Under the pieces are notes generated by a model. It saw nothing but the letters and a program-made list of their open reading frames with translations, was not told the DNA's origin and ran no database searches. Position numbers and translations under genes: made by a program. A stretch of DNA of 64,000 bases from NCBI GenBank assembly GCA_943914355.1, contig CALUBS010000010.1, positions 1 through 64,000 of the forward strand. The letters run 5' to 3'. This stretch comes from an uncultured Corynebacterium sp. (GTDB taxonomy: Bacteria > Actinomycetota > Actinomycetes > Mycobacteriales > Mycobacteriaceae). Below are positions 8,827 to 21,478 of the stretch, in pieces. How positions within the stretch are numbered: position 1 is the stretch's first letter; each line of letters opens with the position of its first letter.

Positions 8827-9906
8827 ATGAAGCGTCTTAATTCTATCCTCGCGGCAGCTGCGGTTTGCACGGGCTTAGCTTATGCCCCCGTGGCGGGCGC
8901 AGCCGAGCTCACCCCGCAGCAGGTGGCGGGCGATGCCGCACAGTCCACGATTTCCCCGCTGGAACCTACCCCGGAGATCGAGGGTAAGTCCTGGTACAAG
9001 AAGTACAAGGACGACGCGCGCGTTGAAACGCTCGAGGCAACCTCGCCGGCAATGAATGACCGGAAGATTCCGCTAGCCGTCATCCGCGCCAAGAGCGAAA
9101 ACCGCCCAACCATTTACCTGCTCAATGGCGCAGGCGGAGCAGAGCAAGACATGGACTGGCTAAAGCTTTCTGATGCCGTTGATTTCTACCACGAAAAGGA
9201 CGTGAACGTCGTAGTCCCGCAGGCCGGTGCGTTCTCCTACTACACCGACTGGATCTCTGAGCCGAATTCAGAATTCCTGCAGGGACCGCAAAAGTGGGAA
9301 ACCTTCCTTACCAAGGAGCTGCCGGGTGCCATTGAAAAGCACATCAACGCGGATAACCACCGCGCCATTGCCGGCATGTCCATGTCCGCCACCTCTTCCC
9401 TGCTGCTAGCCCAGCACAACCAGGGCTTCTACGATGCAGTGGGCTCCTACGCCGGTTGTGCCGCTACCGCTTACCCACTGGAACGCAAGGGCGTAGAGTT
9501 GACGGTCAACCGCGGCGGCGGCAGCGTGGATCAAATGTGGGGTCCGTACGGCTCCGAGACCAACCGTTACAACGACGCCATGATGAACGCTGAGAAGCTA
9601 CGCGGTACCGAGCTATACATTTCTTCCGGTTCTGGCTTGGCCGGCGAGGAAGATACGTTCTCCTATATCCAATCCAAGGGCTACAATCCGCTACAGGCAG
9701 CGCAGGGATCCGCCACCCTGCAGATTGAAGGCGGAGCCATCGAGGCCGGGGTAAATTACTGCACCCACAATTTCAAGGCCAAGCTTGACCAGGCCGGCGT
9801 GCCAGCCACCTTTAACTTCCGCAATACCGGAACCCACTCGTGGCCGCACTGGAACCAGGATCTGAAGGATTCTTGGCAAGTATTCGAGAAGGCATTCAAT
9901 AGCTAA
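8827..9906 (+). CDS. cmt: Trehalose corynomycolyltransferase (antigen 85 family)
   Basis: Secreted esterase-fold enzyme that moves corynomycolic acid between trehalose monomycolate, trehalose dimycolate and arabinogalactan to build the outer mycomembrane. The 359-residue precursor has a signal peptide (residues 1-25, cut after AGA). The nucleophile motif GMSMS, like GLSMSG of antigen 85, places Ser185 at the active site, and the C-terminal GTHSWPHW supplies the catalytic His. Length matches single-domain Cmt proteins without the C-terminal LGFP repeats. The position relative to the rml genes and sdh matches cmtC of C. glutamicum, but paralogue assignment is not certain. Confidence 0.9.
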   Translation: MKRLNSILAAAAVCTGLAYAPVAGAAELTPQQVAGDAAQSTISPLEPTPEIEGKSWYKKYKDDARVETLEATSPAMNDRKIPLAVIRAKSENRPTIYLLNGAGGAEQDMDWLKLSDAVDFYHEKDVNVVVPQAGAFSYYTDWISEPNSEFLQGPQKWETFLTKELPGAIEKHINADNHRAIAGMSMSATSSLLLAQHNQGFYDAVGSYAGCAATAYPLERKGVELTVNRGGGSVDQMWGPYGSETNRYNDAMMNAEKLRGTELYISSGSGLAGEEDTFSYIQSKGYNPLQAAQGSATLQIEGGAIEAGVNYCTHNFKAKLDQAGVPATFNFRNTGTHSWPHWNQDLKDSWQVFEKAFNS

Positions 9907-9945
9907 ATTTAGGCTTTGCCTGACGGGCGGTAGGATCGCAATATT

Positions 9946-11271
9946 ATGACATTGCTTCCTACCGCCTTTTCGCGTGCGCATACTGATCCTTATACCGGCG
10001 TGGACTTCAACCTTGGTTTTGAAGTCACCCACTACACGCTGGACTTGAACTACCGCGTGGAGCCAAACCTGTTGCAGGGTGAGGCCATTTTAAGCGTGCG
10101 CGCGGTGGAAGAGCTGACCTCCTTAACATTGGACCTCGGCGGGGCGATGGTGGCCCGGCGAGTGACCGCCAAGCACGCGCCGCGGGTGGCTAAATTCCGC
10201 CAATCTTCGGGGAAGCTGCGTCTGCGTTTTGCAGACGAGATTCCTGGCGGGACTGAGTTTGAGCTGCACATTCGCTATGGCGGCAGCCCGCGCCCCATCC
10301 GCACCACGTGGGGCGAAATTGGCTGGGAGGAAACCGAATCCGGCTCTTTGGTGGCCAGCCAGCCCAATGGCGCGCCCAGCTGGTTCCCGTGCGATGACAC
10401 GCCTTCAGAGAAGGCGACGTATGACATCATCATCACCGCCGATAGCCCCTTTACCGTCATTTCCAATGGCGAATTGGTCTCCCGCAAGGCCGGCGGTTCC
10501 ACCACTCGGTGGCACTACCGCACACGCCACCCCATGGCCACGTACCTCGCAACGGTGCAGGTAGGCGAGTTTTCTTCTTATTCGCTGGGAGCTGATACCC
10601 AGGCGTGGGCGCCGGCGTTCTTGCACGAGCGCGTGCGCGAAGAATTCTCCCGGCAGCAAGAGATGGTGGATTTCTTCTCCTCTATCTACGGGCCTTATCC
10701 TTTCCCCGCCTATCAGGTCGTCATTACCGAGGATGAGCTGGAAATCCCCCTCGAGGCCCAGGGCCTGTCCATTTTTGGTTCCAACCATGTGAAAGGCGAT
10801 CACGCCTTCGAGCGACTCATCGCACACGAGCTTTCCCACCAATGGTTTGGCAATTCCGTTGGCCTTTCTGCATGGAAGGATATTTGGCTCAATGAGGGTT
10901 TTGCCTGCTACAGCGAGTGGTTGTGGGGTGAGCACAAGGGTGCCTCCTCCGCGCGCGAGGCGGCGCGCTCGCATTACCAAGTTCTGATGCGCAAGCGCCA
11001 AGACATCAAGGTTTCTGATCCCGGTGCGCGCGATATGTTCGATGACCGCGTGTACAAGCGCGGGGCCCTCGCGGTGCACGCCATTCACCGGCTGCTTGGC
11101 GATGCCTTCTTCCCCGCCCTCACCTCCTACCTCACCCAGCATCAACACTCCGTGGTTCAGCCCTCCGATCTTCTCTCGTCCTTCCGGGAGGCTGCGCCGG
11201 ACGCAGCTCTTTTCGATGCCACCGTTGCCGCATGGCTCGATGAAACCGCGTTGCCCAAGTTTCCGGACTAG
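9946..11271 (+). CDS. M1-family zinc metallopeptidase
   Basis: Probable cytoplasmic aminopeptidase. The 441 residues contain the N-terminal beta-rich M1 domain and the gluzincin site H294-E295-x2-H298 in AHELSHQW, with the third zinc ligand E317 in WLNEGFA. The exopeptidase GAMEN position reads PLEAQGLS, as in short actinobacterial M1 enzymes. The protein is about half the length of PepN because the C-terminal helical domain is missing, which is normal for this subgroup. It starts 40 bp after the mycolyltransferase, so the two may be cotranscribed. No signal peptide is seen. Confidence 0.88.
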   Translation: MTLLPTAFSRAHTDPYTGVDFNLGFEVTHYTLDLNYRVEPNLLQGEAILSVRAVEELTSLTLDLGGAMVARRVTAKHAPRVAKFRQSSGKLRLRFADEIPGGTEFELHIRYGGSPRPIRTTWGEIGWEETESGSLVASQPNGAPSWFPCDDTPSEKATYDIIITADSPFTVISNGELVSRKAGGSTTRWHYRTRHPMATYLATVQVGEFSSYSLGADTQAWAPAFLHERVREEFSRQQEMVDFFSSIYGPYPFPAYQVVITEDELEIPLEAQGLSIFGSNHVKGDHAFERLIAHELSHQWFGNSVGLSAWKDIWLNEGFACYSEWLWGEHKGASSAREAARSHYQVLMRKRQDIKVSDPGARDMFDDRVYKRGALAVHAIHRLLGDAFFPALTSYLTQHQHSVVQPSDLLSSFREAAPDAALFDATVAAWLDETALPKFPD

Positions 11272-11434
11272 TGGTTTTGGTTGCGTTTTAGGTGCGTTTT
11301 GGGCGTGTTTGGTTGTGGCTGAGCCCATTCTAGTGGGGAATGTACAGTCTATTGACCAATTCCTTTCTTGCGGTTGCGCTGGTGTTTTATTGACCTAGAA
11401 TAGAACATGAAAGCGAAACAGGAAGGAGGGAACC

Positions 11435-14130
<2,696 letters not shown>

Positions 14131-14132
14131 TT

Positions 14133-15509
14133 ATGCAGGTACACAACACCGCCATTGAAGGCCTAAGCATCATTGAGTTGGACGTACACGGAGATAACCG
14201 TGGCTGGTTCAAGGAGAACTGGCAGCGCGAAAAGCTTGCTAAGGCCGCACCAGATCTGGCTTCGTTCCAGCCGGTGCAAAATAATATTTCTTATAACCGC
14301 ACCGGTGCCACGCGCGGGCTGCACGCTGAGCCTTGGGACAAGCTCATCTCCGTCGCGCACGGCAAGATCTTTGGTGCCTGGTGCGATCTACGGGAAGGTT
14401 CCGCAACCTTCGGCGAAATTGTCACCCATGAAGTGGGGCCAGAGACCGCCGTATTTGTGCCCCGCGGGGTTGCCAATGGTTTTCAAGCCCTCGAGGAAAC
14501 TTCCTACTCCTACCTGGTTAACGAGCATTGGTCCCCCGAGGCACGCTATACCGGAACCAACCTCGACGCTGTGGAGTGGCCCCTCGAACCACGCGAGGTT
14601 TCAGAAAAAGACAAGCAACTGCCAGCGCTTGCAGATGTAGAGCCCATGCCACCCCGCAAAATCCTCGTGACCGGTGCGAATGGTCAGCTTGGCCGGGCGC
14701 TGAAACGGGTCCTCAAGAATGCCGAGTTCTGTACCCGCACGGAGTTCGACATCACCAATCCCCCGCAGCGCCAGTGGAAACAATACGAAGCCATCATCAA
14801 CTGCGCCGCCTACAACGACGTCAATGGCGCCGAGGACGATCGCGCCGCCGCCTGGGCCGTAAACGCCGAGGCGCCAGCCAAACTCGCCCGCATCGCTGCC
14901 GAAAACCAGCTGACCTTCGTACACGTATCCAGCGACTACATCTTCGATGGATCCAATGAGCTGCACACTGAAGACGAGATCCCCTCGCCCCTATCCGCCT
15001 ACGGGGCGTCGAAGGCTGCTGGTGAAACCGCCGCTCAGACTGCACCGCAGCATTATGTTGTGCGCACCTCGTGGGTGTTTGGCGATGGCCCGAATTTCAT
15101 CGCCACCATGCGCCGCTTCGCCGAAGCGGATAAGGAGCCGAAGGTCATTCATGACCAGCGCGGGCGCCCCACCTTCGCTGAGGATTTGGCCAAGGGCATA
15201 GCGCATCTCTTGCGCACCCGGCCCGAGTACGGGATTTATAATATCTCCAATTCCGGCGATACCGTCGGGCGCGATGAAATGGCGATGTCCGTATTCATCG
15301 GCTTGGGCCATGACCCATCAGAGGTCACGCCGGTAAGCACCGAACAGTATCGGGAAATCGCCGGCCCCGAGGCACCACGGCCCAAAGAATCAACGCTTGC
15401 CCTAGATAAAATCGAGGCCACGGGATTTTCGCCGCAAAATTGGCGGGCCGCCCTGGCCTTGTATCTCGCACTGTACCCCAGCGAACCCAGCAAGGCCAGC
15501 GAGGAGTAA
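14133..15509 (+). CDS. rmlCD: Fused dTDP-4-keto-rhamnose epimerase/reductase RmlCD
   Basis: A single 458-residue polypeptide performs steps three and four of dTDP-rhamnose synthesis. Residues 1-165 are the RmlC cupin epimerase ([32 protein letters not shown]). Residues about 175-455 are the RmlD NAD(P)H reductase, beginning [15 protein letters not shown], with the [10 protein letters not shown] loop and the YGASKAAGE Tyr-Lys pair. The RmlC-RmlD fusion is typical of Corynebacterium, while mycobacteria keep separate genes. It lies 2 bp after rmlB and 2 bp before rmlA. Confidence 0.95.
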   Translation: MQVHNTAIEGLSIIELDVHGDNRGWFKENWQREKLAKAAPDLASFQPVQNNISYNRTGATRGLHAEPWDKLISVAHGKIFGAWCDLREGSATFGEIVTHEVGPETAVFVPRGVANGFQALEETSYSYLVNEHWSPEARYTGTNLDAVEWPLEPREVSEKDKQLPALADVEPMPPRKILVTGANGQLGRALKRVLKNAEFCTRTEFDITNPPQRQWKQYEAIINCAAYNDVNGAEDDRAAAWAVNAEAPAKLARIAAENQLTFVHVSSDYIFDGSNELHTEDEIPSPLSAYGASKAAGETAAQTAPQHYVVRTSWVFGDGPNFIATMRRFAEADKEPKVIHDQRGRPTFAEDLAKGIAHLLRTRPEYGIYNISNSGDTVGRDEMAMSVFIGLGHDPSEVTPVSTEQYREIAGPEAPRPKESTLALDKIEATGFSPQNWRAALALYLALYPSEPSKASEE

Positions 15510-15511
15510 CG

Positions 15512-16360
15512 ATGAAAGGCATTATCCTTGCCGGCGGATCCGGAACGCGGCTTTATCCCATCACTAAGGGCATCTCTAAGCAGCTCTTGCCCATCTATGA
15601 CAAGCCGATGATCTACTATCCGTTGACTACGCTCATCCAAGCTGGCATTCGGGAGATCCTCATCATCACCACCCCAGAAGACGCTGGGGCCTTTCAAAGG
15701 CTCTTTGGGGATGGATCCCAGCTCGGGTTGATGATCGATTACGCCGTGCAGGCCCGCCCAGAAGGGTTGGCGCAGGCCTTTTTGATCGGGGAGGATTTCA
15801 TTGGTGATGACAGCGTTGCGCTGGTCCTCGGCGATAATATCTTCCACGGCTTCGGCGGGGAACTAAGCCAGTGCCGCAATCCAGAGGGCGGCATCATCTT
15901 TGCCTATGAGGTATCGGATCCACAGCGCTACGGCGTCGTCGAATTCGACCAGGCGGGCCAAGCGCTCAGCATTGAAGAAAAGCCGGCCGAGCCGCGATCT
16001 AATCATGCCGTCGTCGGGCTGTATTTCTACGATAATTCTGTCATCGATATCGCTAAGTCCATCACGCCAAGCGATCGCGGGGAGCTCGAGATTACCTCCA
16101 TCAACGAGGCCTACCTGCGCCGCGGCGCGCTAAGTGTGCAGCGCCTCCACCGCGGTAGTGTTTGGCTGGATACCGGCACCGTCGATTCCATGAGCGAGGC
16201 CGCCGCCTACGTAGAGGTGATGCAGAAAAGAACGGGCATCATCATCGGTTCCCCCGAGGTAGCGGCCTACGAAGCCGGATTCATTTCCCAGGCGGAGCTG
16301 GAAGCGCTAGCCCAGCCCCTCCTCAAATCCGGCTACGGAGAGTACTTGCGCGATTTTTAG
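15512..16360 (+). CDS. rmlA: Glucose-1-phosphate thymidylyltransferase RmlA
   Basis: First enzyme of the dTDP-rhamnose pathway, making dTDP-glucose from dTTP and glucose-1-phosphate. The 282 residues open with the nucleotidyltransferase signature [20 protein letters not shown], followed by [15 protein letters not shown]. The metal/catalytic LVLGDNIF and the [10 protein letters not shown] region are present. The frame is open upstream, but ATG 15512, just after GAGGAG of the rmlCD end, fits the family N-terminus exactly. Its stop overlaps the convergent metallo-hydrolase by 4 bp. Confidence 0.95.
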   Translation: MKGIILAGGSGTRLYPITKGISKQLLPIYDKPMIYYPLTTLIQAGIREILIITTPEDAGAFQRLFGDGSQLGLMIDYAVQARPEGLAQAFLIGEDFIGDDSVALVLGDNIFHGFGGELSQCRNPEGGIIFAYEVSDPQRYGVVEFDQAGQALSIEEKPAEPRSNHAVVGLYFYDNSVIDIAKSITPSDRGELEITSINEAYLRRGALSVQRLHRGSVWLDTGTVDSMSEAAAYVEVMQKRTGIIIGSPEVAAYEAGFISQAELEALAQPLLKSGYGEYLRDF

Positions 16361-16971
16361 TAGCCACGCTCGATGTACTCGTCGATGCGCGCCGCTTCCG
16401 CGCCCACCGTCGTGGCATCGCCGTGGCCCGGCAAGACCTTCGTATCATCCGGCAAATTGAATACGACGTTGCGCAGGGATTCGATGATCACATCGAAGTC
16501 CGAGTACTTGCGCCCCGTTGCGCCAGGGCCGCCGTTAAACAGGGTATCGCCAGACAAAAGCGTGCCATCGACGTAGAGGACAACACAGCCCGGCGAGTGG
16601 CCCGGGGTGTGGTAGACAGTGATCTTCTCACCGTTGATGTCGAACTGGCCGTTATCGGCTAGGTCGATGTAGTGGGCATCGCCATTGGCCTCTTGCCACA
16701 GCATGTCATCGTCCGGGTGCATGTAGACATCCGCATCAAAGCGCTTTGCTGCTTCCGGCGCGAGCTCGCAGTGATCGTTGTGGCCGTGGGTCAAGATGAT
16801 GCCCTCAACCTTGCGATCGCCCACCAACTCTGCCACGGCATCGAGGTCGTGGGAAGGGTCGACGATGTAGACACTGGAGGCATCGCCAAGCACGTAGACG
16901 TTATTGTCCACGTCCCATTCGCCGCCGTCCAAACGGAACTTTCCGGAAGTTACCGTGCTTTCAATCTGCAT
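16357..16971 (-). CDS. MBL-fold hydrolase paired with FadH (likely S-formylmycothiol hydrolase)
   Basis: This 204-residue metallo-beta-lactamase-fold protein has the binuclear zinc motif [10 protein letters not shown] and downstream ligands in HTPGHSPGC and LPGHGD. It looks like the glyoxalase-II subgroup. Its ATG overlaps the fadH stop by one base (TAATG), so it is translationally coupled to mycothiol-dependent formaldehyde dehydrogenase. The same gene pair occurs in mycobacteria. Hydrolysis of S-formylmycothiol to formate and free mycothiol is therefore the natural guess, by analogy with S-formylglutathione hydrolase. This is inference from pairing, not from a specific residue. Confidence 0.85.
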   Translation of the reverse strand: MQIESTVTSGKFRLDGGEWDVDNNVYVLGDASSVYIVDPSHDLDAVAELVGDRKVEGIILTHGHNDHCELAPEAAKRFDADVYMHPDDDMLWQEANGDAHYIDLADNGQFDINGEKITVYHTPGHSPGCVVLYVDGTLLSGDTLFNGGPGATGRKYSDFDVIIESLRNVVFNLPDDTKVLPGHGDATTVGAEAARIDEYIERGY

Positions 16972-18071
16972 TAAAATTCCACCACCGAACGTAGTACCTT
17001 GCCGTCCTTCATAGTTTGGAAGGCAGACTCGACATCGTCAAGCGCGATGCGCTCAGAAACAAACTTATCCAGCGGGAAGTTGCCGGCCTTGTGCAGGGCA
17101 ACGTATGCGGGGAAGTCACGCTCCGGCAAGCAGTCGCCGTACCAAGCCGGCTTGATGGAACCGCCGCGGCCGTAAAGGTCGATGGCCGGGATGTCCACGT
17201 GGTCGGTCAGGTTAGGCACGCCCACCATCACCATGCGGCCGGCGTGATCGCGGGAGTAGAAGGCCTGGCGCCACGTCGGCTGGATGCCCACCGCGTCGAT
17301 GGAAACATCCGTGCCGAAGCCGCCCGTGAGATCGCGCACCGCATCGATAACCTCCTGCTCCGACATGCCCTTCGAGCAAATGGTGTCGGTGGCACCGAAC
17401 TCGCGCGCCGTCTCCAGCTTGGACTCATCAATGTCTACGGCGATGATCTTCGCCGCGCCCGCCAGCTTCGCACCAGCAATCGCTGCCACACCGACACCGC
17501 CGCAGCCGAAGATGGCTACGGACTCGCCCAGCTGGATATCGCCGGTGTTGACGGAAGCGCCCAGGCCAGCCATGATGCCGCAGCCCAACAGGCCAGCAGC
17601 GGCAGGATCCATCTCATCAACCTTGGTGCACTGGCCCTCGTGGACCAAGGTCTTCTCCGCGAAAGAACCGATGCCCAGCGCAGGGGTGAGCTCGGTGCCG
17701 GCGTCCGGATCATCGTCCGCGAGTGTCATGCGAGCGGACGCGTTGTGGGTATTAAAGCAGTACTTGGGCTCGCCCTTCTTGCAAGCGCGACACTCGCCGC
17801 ATACTGCGCGCCAGTTCAGGACGACGAAATCGCCCTCCTCCACGTGGGTGACCGCAGAACCTACGGTCTCCACCACGCCTGCCGCCTCGTGGCCCAGCAG
17901 GAAGGGGAAAGCGTCCTCGATGTCACCATCGCGGTAGGCCAAGTCTGTGTGGCATACACCGCAGGCCTGCACCCGCACGATGACGTCATTGGGGCCGGGC
18001 TCGGGAACGACGATATTTACGGTCTCAACTTCCGCGCCTTTAGAGCGGGCAATAACAGCTTTTACAGTCAT
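16971..18071 (-). CDS. fadH: S-(hydroxymethyl)mycothiol dehydrogenase (formaldehyde detoxification)
   Basis: Class III-like zinc alcohol dehydrogenase that oxidises the formaldehyde-mycothiol adduct with NAD+. The 366 residues contain the catalytic zinc motif [22 protein letters not shown], the structural-zinc cysteines [15 protein letters not shown] and the NAD motif [22 protein letters not shown] 18071 ([12 protein letters not shown]) is chosen because the family begins there; the frame stays open to 18137. Mycothiol is the actinobacterial glutathione substitute. The gene is coupled to the MBL hydrolase and lies 52 bp after the GDSL hydrolase. Confidence 0.92.
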   Translation of the reverse strand: MTVKAVIARSKGAEVETVNIVVPEPGPNDVIVRVQACGVCHTDLAYRDGDIEDAFPFLLGHEAAGVVETVGSAVTHVEEGDFVVLNWRAVCGECRACKKGEPKYCFNTHNASARMTLADDDPDAGTELTPALGIGSFAEKTLVHEGQCTKVDEMDPAAAGLLGCGIMAGLGASVNTGDIQLGESVAIFGCGGVGVAAIAGAKLAGAAKIIAVDIDESKLETAREFGATDTICSKGMSEQEVIDAVRDLTGGFGTDVSIDAVGIQPTWRQAFYSRDHAGRMVMVGVPNLTDHVDIPAIDLYGRGGSIKPAWYGDCLPERDFPAYVALHKAGNFPLDKFVSERIALDDVESAFQTMKDGKVLRSVVEF

Positions 18072-18123
18072 GTCCACAACCATACCTACATTTTCAATAT
18101 GGCCGCGGTAATGAAAATGGTTG

Positions 18124-18939
18124 CTAGGAAGCCGCAATCACGTTGGCCGCGTGCTCGTGGCCGCGCTGGTTCATGTGGATGGGCAAGTTGCCCGCGCCCG
18201 CCGTAAAGTCCACGAGACCTGCCCACATGCGGTCATTCGCATTGGCGCACATGCCGTTATTGCGGGTCGATGGCTTCATGTCCAGGAATTGCACGCCCGT
18301 GCGGGCCGCCAGATCAACCTGCATCCACTGCGCCTTGTTTTCGTAGTCCTGAACCATGGGCAGGAAGGTCGAATCCAGCGGCGTCGGGCCAACGTGAACA
18401 AGGCAGTAGTGCGGCCCCGAACCGATGGTGGGGTAGCCCACGATCTGGATGCGGGCATTCGGTGCGGCGTGCTTAATCCGTTCAATCTGCGGGGCGGTGC
18501 GGTCCGTAAATTCCCGGCGAATCTGATCCATGTTCAGTTCGCGGTGGTTATAGGTGTCGTTGAAGCCGGTGGTAATCAGCACGCGCGCGGTATCCGGGGT
18601 CAGCGCGCCCGATCCGATGGCGGCATCCACCTGCTGCCAGATCTGCGGACCGTTGGACATCGACACCGCACCAGAGCAGGAGAAATCGCGCACCGGCAGC
18701 CCCATCTTGGCGCCGGCCCGCTTCGCATAATTGAAGGAGGTGGGGCAGTTTTCCCCGATTACCCGAGAGGGATTGAAGCGGTCTTTCAAGTATTCCCCGC
18801 CGTTCGGATCCGCCATGACCGAGTCACCGAAGGATACGAGATTGCGTTCTGCCGCGCTAGCCTGCGGTGCGGCCACCGCACCTACCACCGCGATCGCAGA
18901 AGCTACGACCGACAATGCCTTGAGTTTTATAGATTTCAT
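18124..18939 (-). CDS. Secreted SGNH/GDSL-family hydrolase
   Basis: Exported esterase/lipase-type enzyme of 271 residues with a clear signal peptide (1-29, ending ASAA). SGNH block I is [12 protein letters not shown] with the nucleophilic Ser. Block III is GFNDTYN, with Asn. The His/Asp block V lies near the C-terminus, in [19 protein letters not shown]. Substrate is unknown; similar corynebacterial proteins act on lipids or cell-wall acyl groups. AAGGTCTC before the ATG is a good ribosome-binding site. Its 151-bp divergent promoter region with the acyl-CoA ligase is unusually AT-rich. Confidence 0.9.
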   Translation of the reverse strand: MKSIKLKALSVVASAIAVVGAVAAPQASAAERNLVSFGDSVMADPNGGEYLKDRFNPSRVIGENCPTSFNYAKRAGAKMGLPVRDFSCSGAVSMSNGPQIWQQVDAAIGSGALTPDTARVLITTGFNDTYNHRELNMDQIRREFTDRTAPQIERIKHAAPNARIQIVGYPTIGSGPHYCLVHVGPTPLDSTFLPMVQDYENKAQWMQVDLAARTGVQFLDMKPSTRNNGMCANANDRMWAGLVDFTAGAGNLPIHMNQRGHEHAANVIAAS

Positions 18940-19090
18940 TGAGAGACCTTTTCTTCACACCTTGTAACTTAAGTGTATATTAGTCACTCTGGTAACATTT
19001 TTCGAGTTAAAAGCAACACTATCTTTTCTTCTGACGATATCGTTCGTAGTTATATTTTCGTTATCTTCTCTTTTCGGAGCTTTCTCTTCC

Positions 19091-20713
19091 ATGAAATTGT
19101 CTGATGTTCCCTTCCACGCCTCCGCGCTCAGCCAGTTCTTTCCTGCCCTCTTCAAGTCAGGGCTTATCACCCGGCAAGGCGGGCTTGGCGGGCAGCTCAA
19201 GCTCCTGCCCAACCTCGCGCGTTACCGCTTCACCACGGCGCGCGAAATCGAGCAGGCCTATTTAACCTGCCCCGATCGCCTCGCGCTTATCGATGACGAT
19301 GGCACCCTCACCTACCGCCAGCTGCGATCCCACGCGCAGAATTTCGCCCGCTACCTAGAGTCCCTGGAGCTGCCAGAAATCCGGCTCGGCGTCATGGCCC
19401 GCAACGGCCGCGGCATCATCATTCCTTTGGGCGCCAAGGGCTACGCCGGTGCCGGGATCTACCTACTCAATGTCGGTTCTTCCCCAGAGCAGCTCGCCGG
19501 CTGCATCGAAGAAAATGGCATTAACGTCCTCGTCATCGATGATGAATTCATCGATCGCGTCGATCCCAACCTCGATATTCCGGTCATTATCGCCCACGAT
19601 ACGGGGGCGAGCGATCTACCCACGCTCGATAAGATCGTGAAGAATCCCATGGATATCGTGCTGCCCGCCTTTCCCAAGCACGGCCCCATCGTGCTGATGT
19701 CCTCCGGCACGACCGGCATCCCCAAGGGCATCGTGCGCCCCGAGCCGACCTTGCCGGTCGTACTCGCCTCCATCGTGGGCAATATCCCGTGGCGCGCCGA
19801 TCAGCGCGTGCAGATGACGGCCTCCATCTTCCACACCTGGGGCTGGGCCTGCATCAATATCGCCTTGGGGCTGCGCAATACCATCGTCACCCGCCGCGTT
19901 TTTGAACCGGAGCAGGTGCTTGATGATGTCCAACGCTACCGCCTCGACGGCATGCTCTCCTCCCCCATCTTTTTCAAGCGCTTGGTGGATCACGATCCCG
20001 AGGGCGCTTTCGATACCTCGAGCCTGAACTTCATAGCCTCTGCCGGCAATGCCCTTACCCCGCAGGTGGTCAAGGACACCAATGCGCGCTTCGGCCCCAT
20101 CCTCTGCAATGTTTATGGTTCCACGGAGCTGGCGCTTGCCTCAACGGCCACGATGGAACAGGTCGCAGAAAACCCCGATGTGGTGGGCAAGGTGGCCAAT
20201 GGCACCAAGCTGCGCATCCTCGATAAGGAGGGCCACCCCGTTCCCCGCGGCGAGGTGGGCGAAATCTACCTCACCAATTCCACCGCCATGACCGGCTATA
20301 CCAACCCCAAGCTCAAGCTCAATCGGGTCGATGGGTTGCTGTCGATCGGCGATCTGGGGTACATCGACAAGCAGGGCTTCCTCCACGTCGTGGGCCGGGC
20401 CGATGACATGATCATCGTGGGCGGCGAGAATGTCCACCCCCAGTCCGTGACCGAGGTGCTCGAAGCCATGCCCGGCATCGATGAGGTGCATGCGTGTGGC
20501 GTGGAGGATAGCGAGACCTTCAGCCGCATCGCCGTCTGGGCGGTGCCTACTGCCGATGCCGCCGGCCGCGATCTGACTGCCGATGCCATCCGCGCCTGGG
20601 TGCACGATAAGCTCGCCGAGCACTCCGTGCCCCGCGACGTGCATTTCCTATCCAAGCTGCCGCGCAATGCCACCGGCAAGGTGGTTCCGCGCCTGCTTAA
20701 GCACGGCGACTAA
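19091..20713 (+). CDS. AMP-forming acyl-CoA synthetase (FadD-like)
   Basis: The 540-residue adenylate-forming enzyme would activate a carboxylic acid with ATP and pass it to CoA or another carrier. The ATP-binding loop is MSSGTTGIPKGI (about residue 200), with the YGSTE motif near 345, the GDLG hinge Asp near 418 and the C-terminal catalytic Lys in PRNATGKVVPR. The N-terminal extension of about 60 residues resembles medium/long-chain ligases. The substrate cannot be read from sequence. It is divergent from the GDSL hydrolase, so a shared lipid-turnover role is possible. Its end overlaps the convergent membrane gene by 17 bp. Confidence 0.87.
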   Translation: MKLSDVPFHASALSQFFPALFKSGLITRQGGLGGQLKLLPNLARYRFTTAREIEQAYLTCPDRLALIDDDGTLTYRQLRSHAQNFARYLESLELPEIRLGVMARNGRGIIIPLGAKGYAGAGIYLLNVGSSPEQLAGCIEENGINVLVIDDEFIDRVDPNLDIPVIIAHDTGASDLPTLDKIVKNPMDIVLPAFPKHGPIVLMSSGTTGIPKGIVRPEPTLPVVLASIVGNIPWRADQRVQMTASIFHTWGWACINIALGLRNTIVTRRVFEPEQVLDDVQRYRLDGMLSSPIFFKRLVDHDPEGAFDTSSLNFIASAGNALTPQVVKDTNARFGPILCNVYGSTELALASTATMEQVAENPDVVGKVANGTKLRILDKEGHPVPRGEVGEIYLTNSTAMTGYTNPKLKLNRVDGLLSIGDLGYIDKQGFLHVVGRADDMIIVGGENVHPQSVTEVLEAMPGIDEVHACGVEDSETFSRIAVWAVPTADAAGRDLTADAIRAWVHDKLAEHSVPRDVHFLSKLPRNATGKVVPRLLKHGD

Positions 20714-21173
20714 ATTTTTCAATGCCCCACCACATCGGTGGGGTAAAGAGCACGGCAACAAGCCAATAAATCAACCAGAAGCTGCCGTCTAGCCCTACCA
20801 CCGCGATGCTAACTATAAGGATCGCAGCCGTCACCGCACTGGCATATACGGATTTTCTTAAATTATTATCGGACTGATTCCCAGACTCGGTTTTCGACTT
20901 CCCGCTGAGTTTCCGATCAACTGCGCGTATGATATCGCCGCCAAAGACCAGCGAAAATGCGATATAAAAAGCTGCGAAACCGTGCATGAATCCCGCTTCG
21001 CCATCATTATGCATGGTGAAAAATGAGAAAATTAACAGGACTATGTCAATAATTGGCGTAGCGATAAAAAATGCCAGTCCAATTCTTGGGGCCTTAACGA
21101 TGTAGCGGAGAACACCACCCAGAATGAGGCACGCCCAAAAGAGAATTTCTGCTGCGACGGTAGCAATAAGCAA
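20697..21173 (-). CDS. Hypothetical four-helix membrane protein
   Basis: I do not recognise this 158-residue protein. It has about four to five hydrophobic helices: residues 5-24, 31-52, 63-80 and a C-terminal pair (SAVTAAILIVSIAVVGL, FWLIYWLVAVLFTPPMWWG). A polar loop of about 30 residues rich in Ser, Lys and Asn separates the halves. The start is TTG with GGGAG about 10 bases upstream. Base composition is clearly more AT-rich than its neighbours, which hints at separate ancestry. It is convergent with, and overlaps, the acyl-CoA ligase. Confidence 0.65.
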   Translation of the reverse strand: MLIATVAAEILFWACLILGGVLRYIVKAPRIGLAFFIATPIIDIVLLIFSFFTMHNDGEAGFMHGFAAFYIAFSLVFGGDIIRAVDRKLSGKSKTESGNQSDNNLRKSVYASAVTAAILIVSIAVVGLDGSFWLIYWLVAVLFTPPMWWGIEKFSRRA

Positions 21174-21264
21174 TGTATCGTCTGCTCCCTCATCAAGGCC
21201 ATATGGCCTGCTTCAATTGAAAGAGAGTTTACATTAAGGAAGAAACCCGCACAGATAAAAATGG

Positions 21265-21337
21265 AGCCGCCTGCGAGAATCGAACTCGCGACCTTTTCAT
21301 TACGAGTGAAATGCTCTACCGACTGAGCTAAGGCGGC
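21265..21337 (-). tRNA. tRNA-Thr (CGT anticodon)
   Basis: A 73-nt cloverleaf reads leftwards from GCCGCCTTAGCTCAGTCGG. The acceptor stem GCCGCCT/AGGCGGC is perfect, the anticodon stem TTTCA/TGAAA holds loop CTCGTAA with anticodon CGT, and the T-loop GTTCGATTC is normal. CCA is not encoded. No other RNA gene is adjacent. Confidence 0.97.
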
Positions 21338-21478
21338 GCGCTACTTAAGCAGCACTGGCGATTCTATCGCAGGGGTGGCGCGGAAAAGAAATCGGTGCCT
21401 AGGCCTGGTTTTTGGCGGGCCGGTGTTAAACTCCGGCCCGATACTAGCGACGGTCCCGGTACTAGACAGCCCCCAGCG

